From: CAXMRP01 sp965216515
Lineage (GTDB): Bacteria; Pseudomonadota; Alphaproteobacteria; Rhizobiales; Afifellaceae
Length of the DNA stretch: 64,000 nucleotides
Direction: 5' to 3'
Assembly: GCA_965216515.1 (NCBI GenBank)
Contig: OZ244173.1
Location: 620,001-684,000, forward strand
The position numbers were made by a program, and so were the translations under genes. Below, one piece after another: positions 45,181 through 53,558 of this stretch. The notes under the pieces are model-generated. The model had not been told where the DNA came from. It was given only the letters and a program-made list of their open reading frames with translations, and made no database searches. Within the stretch, counting starts at the first letter, position 1; each line of letters opens with the position of its first letter.

Positions 45181-45909
45181 ATGATTGCCTTGCTGGGAGA
45201 TTTCCAAGTCTGGGTCAGTCTGGTGACCCTTACGGTTCTGGAAATCATCCTCGGCATCGACAACATCGTTTTCATTTCCGTAATCGTCTCCCGGCTGCCC
45301 GAAGAACAGGCCAAACGTGCCCGGCAGATCGGCCTGCTGTTGGCTCTCGGTTTTCGCGTGGGATTGCTGGTTGTGCTCGCCTGGATCATCGGCCTGACCG
45401 CACCGGTTTTTTCGATGTTCGGCGAGACCTTTTCATGGCGCGACCTGATATTGCTGGCGGGAGGCCTGTTCCTCCTCTTCAAGGCAACCCAGGAAATCCA
45501 TCAGGATATCGAAGCCGAAGAGGAGGTGCTGTCACGCACGCCGGCCGGTGGCTTTGTGCGGGTCATCGCCCAGATCGTCGTGATCGATATGGTGTTTTCG
45601 CTGGATTCCATCATTACCGCGATCGGCATCGCCGAGCATATCGAGGTAATGGTGGCGGCAGTCATCATTGCAGTCGTCGTCATGTACATCGCTTCGTCCG
45701 CTATCGCCCGTTTCATCAAGGAAAATCCGACAACGAAGATGCTCGCTCTCGCCTTCCTTTTGCTTATCGGCGTGGCATTGATCGCCGATGGCCTGGGCTT
45801 TCATATTCCAAGGGGATACATCTACTTTTCGATGGTTTTTGCGGGCATGGTCGAGGCGTTCAACATCATGGCGGCGCGGCGGCGAAGCAAACGGTCCAAG
45901 ACCGATTAG
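45181..45909 (+). CDS. TerC-family integral membrane protein
   Basis: 242 residues with seven or eight predicted membrane helices. TerC signatures are LTVLEIILGIDNIVFISVI near the start and QIVVIDMVFSLDSIITAIG in the middle, each with conserved Asp in the membrane, and LIADGLGFHIPRGYIYFSM near the end. TerC/Alx/YoaE-type proteins are linked to tellurite resistance and manganese export; the substrate here is inferred only at family level. It lies 15 bases after pcs. Confidence 0.9.
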   Translation: MIALLGDFQVWVSLVTLTVLEIILGIDNIVFISVIVSRLPEEQAKRARQIGLLLALGFRVGLLVVLAWIIGLTAPVFSMFGETFSWRDLILLAGGLFLLFKATQEIHQDIEAEEEVLSRTPAGGFVRVIAQIVVIDMVFSLDSIITAIGIAEHIEVMVAAVIIAVVVMYIASSAIARFIKENPTTKMLALAFLLLIGVALIADGLGFHIPRGYIYFSMVFAGMVEAFNIMAARRRSKRSKTD

Positions 45910-46034
45910 GTCACGGTCTGGCGTTGCCCGCCCTTTTTGCCTTAGTGTCAAACAGGGACGCCGCAACATGTGAGCAAGGGGGCAAATCCGATTTGCAAAT
46001 GTCTCTACGATCATTCGCTGAGGCATGATCCAGG

Positions 46035-47645
46035 GTGCCGGATGACCGGGCGCGGGACGTGACCGACTGGCTGCTGGAAGTCCGGGGCCTGACCAAACGC
46101 TTCGGCGACCTCGTTGCGTGCGACGGTGTGGATCTCCACCTCGCGCGAGGTGAAATCCACGCCCTGCTGGGGGAAAACGGGGCCGGCAAGTCAACGCTTG
46201 TGAAGATGTTGTACGGCTCCCTGGAACCCGACGCCGGCGACATCTATTGGGATGGGGCGCCGGTGCGCATCAACAGCCCGGCAGAAGCACGAGCTGCCGG
46301 CATCGGTATGGTGTTCCAGCATTTTTCCCTGTTTGAAGCCCTGACTGTGCGCGAAAACATCGCCCTTGCGCTGCCACCCCGGAAAACAGACCGAACGCTT
46401 GGGGAGAAAATTTACCGCGTGTCGCGGGAATACGGCTTGCCCCTGGATCCCGATTCGTCGATAGCCGACCTTTCCGTCGGCGAACGCCAACGGGTGGAAA
46501 TCGTCCGCTGCCTGCTCCAGGAGCCGCGGCTCATTATCATGGACGAACCGACATCGGTACTGACGCCGCAGGAAGCGGACATACTGTTTGATACCCTGAA
46601 AAAGCTGACCGCCGAAGGTGTGGCGATCCTTTATATTTCCCACCGGTTGGCCGAAGTTCTGGCGATCGCTGCGCGCGCGACAATCCTGCGCCACGGTAAA
46701 ATTGTCGGCGAAGCCGATCCGTGCGTGGAAACTGCGGCAAGTCTGGCCAACATGATGGTTGGCGGCGAAGTCAGCGGTATTCAGCGTTCGCAGACGAATG
46801 TGCCGGAATCCAGGCCGCGGCTGGAACTGGCAGAGCTGTCCATTCCGGCAACCGGCCCGTTTTCGGTCGCGCTTCAGGGCATCAAACTGGAAGTGGCTGC
46901 CGGGGAAATTGTCTGCATCGCAGGCGTCGCCGGAAATGGCCAGGGCGAGCTGTTCGATGCGCTGTCTGGCGAGATATCGGCCAACCGGCCCGACTCCATC
47001 CGGGTCGATGGCGAACCCTGTGGCGCATTGTCTGTCACCGAACGCCGCCGCCGCGGTGCGGCTTTCGTTCCCGAGGAGCGGCTAGGCCACGGCGCTGTTC
47101 CGGAGTTCCGTCTGACCGACAATGTGATATTGACACGCCACAGCACATCCGACGCTGTCGTACGCTCCAGTTTCATCGATCGGCGTGCGGCACGCCAAAT
47201 CAAAAAACGGGTCGTCGACGACTTCGACGTCCGCATGAGCCTGGAAAATCCCGAGGCCCGGTCCCTGTCCGGCGGCAACCTCCAGAAATTCGTGGTCGGT
47301 CGGGAATTGGATCGCAAGCCGGGTGTGATTGTGATCAATCAACCGACCTGGGGTGTTGATGCCGGCGCGGCATCGCTGATCCGTCAGGCTCTGGTCGATT
47401 TGGCACGGTCCGGATCGGCGGTGCTGGTTATAAGCCAGGATCTGGACGAAATATTCGAAATCGCCGACCGGATCGCAGTCATTTCGCGAGGTCATCTGTC
47501 GCCGGCTGTGCCTGCGGACTCGGCCACGCGGGAGAGCGTCGGCTTGTTGATGGGCGGATTGGGCGAACCTGGAGACGAAAACGGCGGCGCTCCCGATTCC
47601 ACCCAGCCTGACAGCAACGAGGGGGCTTCGGGAAATGCAGCTTGA
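46035..47645 (+). CDS. Nucleoside-type ABC transporter ATP-binding protein (two ABC domains)
   Basis: 536 residues with two ATP-binding cassettes. The first has Walker A GENGAGKST (about 46-54), LSVGERQRVEIVRCLL as signature and IIMDEPTSVLTPQE as Walker B. The second is a degenerate cassette, as usual in this family: GVAGNGQGELFDAL for Walker A, LSGGNLQKFVVGREL as signature, and Walker B INQPTWGVD lacking the catalytic Glu. This layout is that of YufO/NupO and RbsA-type importers. Starts at GTG 46035. Its end overlaps the first permease gene by 11 bases. Confidence 0.92.
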   Translation: MPDDRARDVTDWLLEVRGLTKRFGDLVACDGVDLHLARGEIHALLGENGAGKSTLVKMLYGSLEPDAGDIYWDGAPVRINSPAEARAAGIGMVFQHFSLFEALTVRENIALALPPRKTDRTLGEKIYRVSREYGLPLDPDSSIADLSVGERQRVEIVRCLLQEPRLIIMDEPTSVLTPQEADILFDTLKKLTAEGVAILYISHRLAEVLAIAARATILRHGKIVGEADPCVETAASLANMMVGGEVSGIQRSQTNVPESRPRLELAELSIPATGPFSVALQGIKLEVAAGEIVCIAGVAGNGQGELFDALSGEISANRPDSIRVDGEPCGALSVTERRRRGAAFVPEERLGHGAVPEFRLTDNVILTRHSTSDAVVRSSFIDRRAARQIKKRVVDDFDVRMSLENPEARSLSGGNLQKFVVGRELDRKPGVIVINQPTWGVDAGAASLIRQALVDLARSGSAVLVISQDLDEIFEIADRIAVISRGHLSPAVPADSATRESVGLLMGGLGEPGDENGGAPDSTQPDSNEGASGNAA

Positions 47646-48756
47646 GCTGGTCAAACGCCCCAATCATTCCCGCATGATGGCGTTCGCCTCTCCCTTCATC
47701 GCAATCGGATTGACGATCGTGTTTGGCGCGATTTTGTTCGCAGCGACCGGCCACAACCCGCTCCGCGCCCTGTATTTTTATTTTGTCGAACCCCTGACAG
47801 CGGGCTGGTCGCTTGAGGAACTGGTTTCCAAGGCGACACCCCTCGTTCTTATCGGGGTCGGTCTGGCCGTTTGCTACATTTCAAACACATGGAATATCGG
47901 CGCCGAGGGTCAGTACACGTTCGGGGCAATCGTCGGATCCGTCATTCCGGTCTATTTCTGGGAGTGGGATTCCATTTTGGTGCTGCCCCTGATGATGATT
48001 TCCGGGATGGTCGGCGGAGCGGCATATGCGTCGATACCGGCCTTCCTGAAGAACCGCTTCGGAACCAATGAGATTCTCACGAGCCTTATGCTTGTTTACG
48101 TCGCCGGACTGTTTTTGGACTGGCTGGTCCGCGGACCGTGGCGGGATCCCGGCGGTTTCAATTTTCCCGAGTCCCGTGATTTTTCGCAGGCCGCCATCCT
48201 GCCCTCGATCACAGGCAATGGCGCCATGCATTTTGGCGCGGTCTTTGCGCTCGCCGCCGTGGTCATCATGGCGTTGCTCATGGGCAAATCCCTGAAGGGT
48301 TTCGAGGTCCGGGTTCTCGGTCAGTCTGCCAGGGCAGGGGCCTTTGCCGGCTTCAGCCGCAAGAAGATGGTCTACTTTGCATTCCTGTTGTCCGGCGCCC
48401 TGGCCGGACTTGCCGGCATCGCCACCGTCTCCGGCACGGTCCAGCAACTGCAACCGGTCATATCGCCCGGCTACGGATTTACCGCCATCATTGTCGCATT
48501 TCTTGGCCGTCTCAATCCAATCGGCGTCCTGATCGCCGGCCTGATGCTTGCCCTGACTTACCTGGGTGGCGAAGCGGCGCAGGTGACAATGGGTGTATCC
48601 GACAAACTCGCCCGGGTGTTCCAGGGCATGCTCCTGTTCTTTGTGTTGGGCTGCGACACGCTCATTCTGTACAAACTGCGGCTGGTCCGTTCCCACGGAC
48701 CTCATGCGCCCACCGAGCCACACGAGGGTCTCAAACCGGCGGAGGAGGCGATATGA
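47635..48756 (+). CDS. ABC transporter permease, nucleoside type (first subunit)
   Basis: 373 residues, about ten membrane helices. Family segments include TPLVLIGVGLAVCYISNTWNIGAEGQ, FGTNEILTSLMLVYVA and ISPGYGFTAIIVAFLGRLNPIGVLIAGL, typical of the BmpD/YufP branch of branched permeases. It pairs with the second permease to form the channel of a nucleoside or purine importer. It overlaps the ATPase gene by 11 bases upstream and the next permease by four bases. Confidence 0.92.
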   Translation: MQLELVKRPNHSRMMAFASPFIAIGLTIVFGAILFAATGHNPLRALYFYFVEPLTAGWSLEELVSKATPLVLIGVGLAVCYISNTWNIGAEGQYTFGAIVGSVIPVYFWEWDSILVLPLMMISGMVGGAAYASIPAFLKNRFGTNEILTSLMLVYVAGLFLDWLVRGPWRDPGGFNFPESRDFSQAAILPSITGNGAMHFGAVFALAAVVIMALLMGKSLKGFEVRVLGQSARAGAFAGFSRKKMVYFAFLLSGALAGLAGIATVSGTVQQLQPVISPGYGFTAIIVAFLGRLNPIGVLIAGLMLALTYLGGEAAQVTMGVSDKLARVFQGMLLFFVLGCDTLILYKLRLVRSHGPHAPTEPHEGLKPAEEAI

Positions 48757-49673
48757 CGATGACCGAAGCCATCCTCCTGACGGTCATCACGGCGGCGACG
48801 CCGCTGATGATCGCGGCCATCGGCGAACTGGTTGTCGAGCGTTCCGGCGTGCTCAACCTGGGTGTGGAAGGGATGATGATTATTGGCGCCGTGATGGGTT
48901 TTGCCGGAGCACAATGGACGGGCAACGCCTATCTGGGCGTCCTGATCGGTACGCTTTCCGGGATGACGTTTTCCCTGCTGTTCGCCTTCCTTACCCTGAC
49001 CCTCGTTGCAAACCAGGTGGCGACCGGGCTTGCCCTGACACTCCTGGGTCTGGGTCTTTCCGGCATGATCGGGGAGGGATTCGTTGGCCAACCGGGAATA
49101 AAGCTCGAACCGGTTCATATCCCTGTTCTGAGTGATATTCCGTTTTTCGGCCCGGTTCTGTTCGGACAGGACCTGCTGGCCTATATCTCGTTCGGGCTGG
49201 TTGTCGGCGTCTCCTGGTTTCTTTTCAAATCTCGTCCCGGATTGATATTGCGCGGTGTCGGCGACAACCACAATTCCGCCCATGCGCTTGGAATTTCGGT
49301 GATCCGCGTCCGGTATCTGGCGGTTTTGTTCGGGGGCGCCTGCGCTGGGCTGGCCGGCACGCAGCTTTCCGTGGTTTACACACCTCAATGGGTGGAAAAC
49401 ATGACGGCCGGCCGGGGCTGGATCGCACTGGCTCTTGTGGTTTTCGCGTCCTGGCGGCCCTGGCGGATTGTCGCCGGCGCCTATTTGTTCGGTGCGGTGA
49501 CGATCGCCCAATTTCATGCGCAAGCCGTCGGGCTCAAGGTGCCGTCGCAATTCCTGTCGGCATTGCCCTATGTTGCCACCATTCTGGTTTTGGTGCTGAT
49601 TTCCCGAAACAGGCGCCTGACACTCATAAATACCCCAGCGGCGCTGGGAAAACCGTTTGTTGCCGAACGTTGA
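48753..49673 (+). CDS. ABC transporter permease, nucleoside type (second subunit)
   Basis: 306 residues, about eight membrane helices. VITAATPLMIAAIGELVVERSGVLNLGVEGMMIIGA and NLTLVANQ-type segments, together with GVGDNHNSAHALGISVIRVRYLAVLFGGACAGLAG, place it in the YufQ/NupQ branch. It starts at ATG 48753, overlapping the previous stop (ATGA), and is followed 56 bases later by the binding-protein gene. The order ATPase-permease-permease-binding protein is a complete importer. Confidence 0.92.
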   Translation: MTMTEAILLTVITAATPLMIAAIGELVVERSGVLNLGVEGMMIIGAVMGFAGAQWTGNAYLGVLIGTLSGMTFSLLFAFLTLTLVANQVATGLALTLLGLGLSGMIGEGFVGQPGIKLEPVHIPVLSDIPFFGPVLFGQDLLAYISFGLVVGVSWFLFKSRPGLILRGVGDNHNSAHALGISVIRVRYLAVLFGGACAGLAGTQLSVVYTPQWVENMTAGRGWIALALVVFASWRPWRIVAGAYLFGAVTIAQFHAQAVGLKVPSQFLSALPYVATILVLVLISRNRRLTLINTPAALGKPFVAER

Positions 49674-49729
49674 GTGTAAAGGAATGCCGACACTGAAACA
49701 GGCGAGGAAGATTGAAAGGAAGGCTACCC

Positions 49730-50800
49730 ATGAAACGACGGATCATTGCTGCCGCGGCGCTGCTGGCCGCGGGATTGACCCAACCCGCAACAGCGCAGAT
49801 GGACAAGGTCAAGGCCGGCTTCATCTATATTGGACCGACAGGTGATTTCGGCTGGACCTACCAGCACGATCAGGGCCGAAAATACGTTGCCGACAAACTC
49901 GGCGACAAATTCGAATCGACATTCATCGAAAATGTCCCGGAAGGACCGGATGCGGAACGCGCCATCGAGCGACTGGCCCGCACCGGTGCCAATATCATTT
50001 TCACGACCTCATTCGGTTACATGGATCCGACCGTCAAGGTCGCGAAAAAATTCCCGGACGTGAAATTTGAGCATGCCACCGGCTACAAGCGCGCTGACAA
50101 CGTTTCCACCTATTCGTCACGGTTCTATGAAGGCCGTTACGTGATCGGCCAGATCGCCGCGAAAGTCTCCAAGACGGGTGTGGCCGGATACATCGCCTCC
50201 TTTCCGATCCCGGAAGTGGTGCGAGGCATAAACGCCTTCATTCTCGGTGCCCAGTCGATCAATCCGGATTTCAAACTGAAGGTGATCTGGGTCAACACCT
50301 GGTTCGATCCCGGCAAGGAAGCCGATGCGGCCAAAGCGCTGATCGACCAGGGCGTAGACATCATTACCCAGCACACCGATAGCCCGGCTGCGATGCAGGT
50401 GGCGGAAGAACGCGGGATTAGCGCATTTGGACAAGCCTCGGACATGATCAAGTTCGGCCCCAAGGCGCAACTGACCTCGATTGTCGACTTCTGGGGCGAG
50501 TACTATCTCAGCCGTGTCCAGGCGATGCTGGACGGCACCTGGGATTCGACCGATACTTGGGGCGGAATGGGCGATGACATGGTCCATATGGCGCCCTATA
50601 CCAACTTGCCCGATGACGTGAAGGCCATGGCAGAAGAGACCCAGGCCAAAATCACGTCCGGCGAACTGCACCCGTTCAAGGGACCGATCCACAAACAGGA
50701 TGGATCGGAAGTCATCGGGGCAGGCGCCGTACTCGACGACGGCGTATTGCTCGGAATGAACTATTACGTGCAGGGCGTCGACGGGGACTTGCCCCAGTAA
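49730..50800 (+). CDS. BMP-family (Med/PnrA-like) nucleoside-binding protein
   Basis: 356 residues with a signal peptide (about 1-23, IIAAAALLAAGLTQPATAQ). There is no lipobox, so it is a free periplasmic protein. The BMP domain starts VKAGFIYIGPTGDFGWTYQHDQGR and continues with IIFTTSFGYMDPTVKVAKKFPDVKFEHATG, GVDIITQHTDSPAAMQVAEERG and a SIVDFWGEYY segment. BMP proteins bind purine nucleosides or related ligands for the adjacent ABC importer. The ATG at 49730 has AAGGAAGG upstream. A strong terminator closes the operon. Confidence 0.92.
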   Translation: MKRRIIAAAALLAAGLTQPATAQMDKVKAGFIYIGPTGDFGWTYQHDQGRKYVADKLGDKFESTFIENVPEGPDAERAIERLARTGANIIFTTSFGYMDPTVKVAKKFPDVKFEHATGYKRADNVSTYSSRFYEGRYVIGQIAAKVSKTGVAGYIASFPIPEVVRGINAFILGAQSINPDFKLKVIWVNTWFDPGKEADAAKALIDQGVDIITQHTDSPAAMQVAEERGISAFGQASDMIKFGPKAQLTSIVDFWGEYYLSRVQAMLDGTWDSTDTWGGMGDDMVHMAPYTNLPDDVKAMAEETQAKITSGELHPFKGPIHKQDGSEVIGAGAVLDDGVLLGMNYYVQGVDGDLPQ

Positions 50801-50850
50801 CGCCAATTTGGCATGCGCTGAACGGCGAATTGCACGCCATGCGCAAAGCA

Positions 50851-50878
50851 AAAAGGCGGGCATGGCGCCCGCCTTTTT
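50851..50878 (+). terminator. Intrinsic terminator of the nucleoside importer operon
   Basis: aaaaggcgggc (50851-50861), five-base loop, gcccgcctttt (50867-50877), then T: an 11-bp perfect stem with A and T tracts on both sides, so it can work in both directions. It separates the importer from the convergent KefB-like gene. Confidence 0.9.
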
Positions 50879-50921
50879 ATCGCCACCTGGTAGCCGGAGC
50901 GCTGGGGACTGCGCCTGCCGG

Positions 50922-52847
50922 CTACTGCTCCGGTTTGGACTCAGGGTCTGGCGCCGGCGTCCATCCTTCTTCGCCAGCCGCCTGTTCCTCGTCTTGGTCG
51001 ATTTTCAGAATATCCTCAAACCGCGCCGCGCTGCTGCGCGCAACATCGATATAGGTTGTCGTCATCCCACCTTCCGTATCCCAGGTATCGGCCAATTCGT
51101 CGAGCAACCGCTCATCGTAGCGGCGAAAGCTGCGGGCGCGTCGCTCCGCGGCAAAGGGATGACTGCCCAACGCGACGAGAGCCATCCGTCCGGCTTCTAC
51201 GGCCGAGCCAAACAGTTCGCGAACGACATCGTCGGCGCCGGCGGCCTTGAGCGCGTAGTAGTGCGGACGATCGACCGCACGGGCAATAATGTGGATATCC
51301 GGGTGCTCCCGGCGAACGTGCGCGACCACATCAACCTGCCTGTCCCTGTCATCGAGCGCCGCGATGAAAAGGCGCGCATCTTCAATACCGGCCGCGTGAA
51401 GGAGATCGGGACGACTGGCGTCACCGTAATAGGAATGAATTCCGAACTTCCGCAATTGGTCGATGTGGCCGGCATCGTGATCCAGGACAACAACCTCGTG
51501 GTCGTTGGCCCGCAATATCCGATAGATCGCCTGGCCAAACCGGCCGACACCGGCCAGCACGGCGATACCTTGAGTATCGATATGGTCGGCATCACGGTCG
51601 TCTCCGCCCGACAAGCGTGGAACGATCACATGCTCAAACAGAATAAAGAGGACCGGTGTCAGCAGCATCGACAGGGCAACCGCCAGCGTCAGCAGACCGG
51701 CCAATGATGCAGGCAGTACGGCCGCCCCGGCCGCAAATCCGATCAGTATGAATCCAAATTCACCCGCCTGCGCCAAACTCAGAGAAAACAGCCATCTGTC
51801 GCCGCCCGTCAGGCGGAAAATCCGGCTCAACATGAGCAGGACGCCAAATTTTGCAACCATCACGGCAATCGCGACGCCGGCAATGACCAGCGGATCACCG
51901 AAGAAAAGGTTGAAATCGATCCCGGCACCGACGGAGATGAAAAAGAGCCCGAGAAGCAGGCCTTTGAACGGATCGATATCGCTTTCCAGTTCGTGCCGGT
52001 ATTCGCTGTCCGATAAAACGACGCCCGCCAGAAATGTTCCCAGAGCCGGAGACAACCCTACCGAATCCATCAAAAGCGCGATTCCGACGACGAGCAGCAA
52101 TGCCGCCGCGGTGAATATTTCGCGCAGGCGTGCCTGGGCGATGAACCGGAAAACCGGGCGCATAAGGTACCGGCCGCCAAAGATGATCGAACCGCAGGCG
52201 ACCAGAACCGCCACAGCCTGCACCCAGGCCGGAAGGCCCGACAGAAGACTGCCGGATTCGCCAGCATGCCTGACATCGCCGCCGTGCCCGGGAGCGTCGA
52301 CGGCATGGCCCGCCAGGCTTGCCTCCAGAATTGCTGGATCCGCCAAAAGCGGCAGAAGCGCCAGCATCGGGATGACAGCGATGTCCTGAAACAACAGCAC
52401 GGAAAAGGCGGAACGCCCGCCCAGCGTCTTGGCCAGTCCCTTTTCATTGAGGGTCTGCAACACGATGGCGGTTGAGGACAGCGACAGGATCATTCCGATT
52501 GCCAGCGCCGGGCGCCACGCCAGGCCTGTTGCCGCCGCGCCCAGCGCAATAAGGACAGTCGTCAGGGCAACTTGCAGGCCGCCCAATCCAAGCAGCCTGT
52601 GGCGCATCGCCCAAAGCGCGCCGGGGCGCAATTCCAGGCCGACAAGAAACAACATCATCACAACGCCAAACTCCGCAAAGTGCTTGACGTCTTCGCTTTG
52701 GGCGCCGCCGATCAATCCCAGAACCGGACCGATGACAATTCCGGCGATCAGATAACCGAGAACCGAGCCCAGCCCGAGCCGGTTGGCTATGGGAACCGAT
52801 ATCACCGCCGCGGCGAGAAAAACGAAGGCTTGAGTCAGAAAAACCAT
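50922..52847 (-). CDS. CPA2-family cation:proton antiporter with TrkA-N domain (KefB-like)
   Basis: 641 residues. About twelve membrane helices (1-400) contain FGVVMMLFLVGLELRPG, LSLSSTAIVLQTLNEKG and ALLPLLADP, typical of Kef/CPA2 antiporters. A cytoplasmic RCK/TrkA-N domain starts at about 430 with AVLAGVGRFGQAIYRIL (NAD-binding GxGxxG) and AGHIDQLRKFGIHSYYGDASRPDLL. KefB and KefC release potassium during electrophile stress and are gated by glutathione adducts. The KefG-like gene ends four bases upstream on the same strand, supporting this assignment over a plain Na/H antiporter. Confidence 0.9.
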   Translation of the reverse strand: MVFLTQAFVFLAAAVISVPIANRLGLGSVLGYLIAGIVIGPVLGLIGGAQSEDVKHFAEFGVVMMLFLVGLELRPGALWAMRHRLLGLGGLQVALTTVLIALGAAATGLAWRPALAIGMILSLSSTAIVLQTLNEKGLAKTLGGRSAFSVLLFQDIAVIPMLALLPLLADPAILEASLAGHAVDAPGHGGDVRHAGESGSLLSGLPAWVQAVAVLVACGSIIFGGRYLMRPVFRFIAQARLREIFTAAALLLVVGIALLMDSVGLSPALGTFLAGVVLSDSEYRHELESDIDPFKGLLLGLFFISVGAGIDFNLFFGDPLVIAGVAIAVMVAKFGVLLMLSRIFRLTGGDRWLFSLSLAQAGEFGFILIGFAAGAAVLPASLAGLLTLAVALSMLLTPVLFILFEHVIVPRLSGGDDRDADHIDTQGIAVLAGVGRFGQAIYRILRANDHEVVVLDHDAGHIDQLRKFGIHSYYGDASRPDLLHAAGIEDARLFIAALDDRDRQVDVVAHVRREHPDIHIIARAVDRPHYYALKAAGADDVVRELFGSAVEAGRMALVALGSHPFAAERRARSFRRYDERLLDELADTWDTEGGMTTTYIDVARSSAARFEDILKIDQDEEQAAGEEGWTPAPDPESKPEQ

Positions 52848-52850
52848 GGC

Positions 52851-53468
52851 CTAGGACGTATTGCGTATCGTCGGATCTGAAATCACATCGTTCGTGACAG
52901 GCGCGCGGCGGGCAGTGGCGAGGTCGAGTTTTTCCTCTTTCAACGCGCGCAGCAATGCCTCGTAGGCCCGAATATGTGCGGCCAACTCTTCCGTTTGCGC
53001 CGCGCGCCGCGCCTCGTACAAAATAAATGGCGGCAGATAGGTCATGCCGCACAGGTTTGCAGTCTGTTCAAACGGCCGAAACAACTCGCGAATGGAAAAC
53101 TTGTTTGCGCCGGCACTTGAGTAGGCACGATCCGATCCACCCGACGTTAAGACGTTCATGGTCACTTTACCGCGAAGCGCGTTGCCATCGGCGCCATACG
53201 CATAGCCGTGTTGTAGCACGAGATCCTGCCATTCCTTCACAATCGCCGGCGCGGAATACCAGAAGACCGGATGCTGGAAGATAATGATATCGTGCCGATC
53301 CAGCCTGTCCTGTTCACGCGGCACATCGATGTCGAGTGTCGGATAGTCCGCATACAGATCGACAAATGTGGCCGCGCCCGCTTCGGCTGCCGCCTGACCC
53401 ATGGCCTTGTTTGCGACGGAGCCTTCGTGCCGTGGATGGGCATAGAGAATGAGTATTGACTTAGTCAT
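52851..53468 (-). CDS. NAD(P)H oxidoreductase, KefG/MdaB-type flavodoxin-fold protein
   Basis: 205 residues. SILILYAHPRHEGSVANKAM at the start and IIIFQHPVFWYSAPAIVKEWQDLVLQHGYAYG are diagnostic of the NQO1/KefF-KefG family that binds FMN/FAD and reduces quinones. In E. coli, KefG binds KefB and is needed for full antiporter activity. The two genes are separated by three bases, so they are surely coupled. ATG at 53468; a longer frame to 53516 adds 16 non-family residues. Confidence 0.9.
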   Translation of the reverse strand: MTKSILILYAHPRHEGSVANKAMGQAAAEAGAATFVDLYADYPTLDIDVPREQDRLDRHDIIIFQHPVFWYSAPAIVKEWQDLVLQHGYAYGADGNALRGKVTMNVLTSGGSDRAYSSAGANKFSIRELFRPFEQTANLCGMTYLPPFILYEARRAAQTEELAAHIRAYEALLRALKEEKLDLATARRAPVTNDVISDPTIRNTS

Positions 53469-53558
53469 GCGGATCCGACCGGATTGAGCGTGGTATTTCC
53501 CCACCTTGGCTGCCAAATTCGGGATGGCGGAGCGAGCCCGGCGTCCCGTTTCCGTTTC

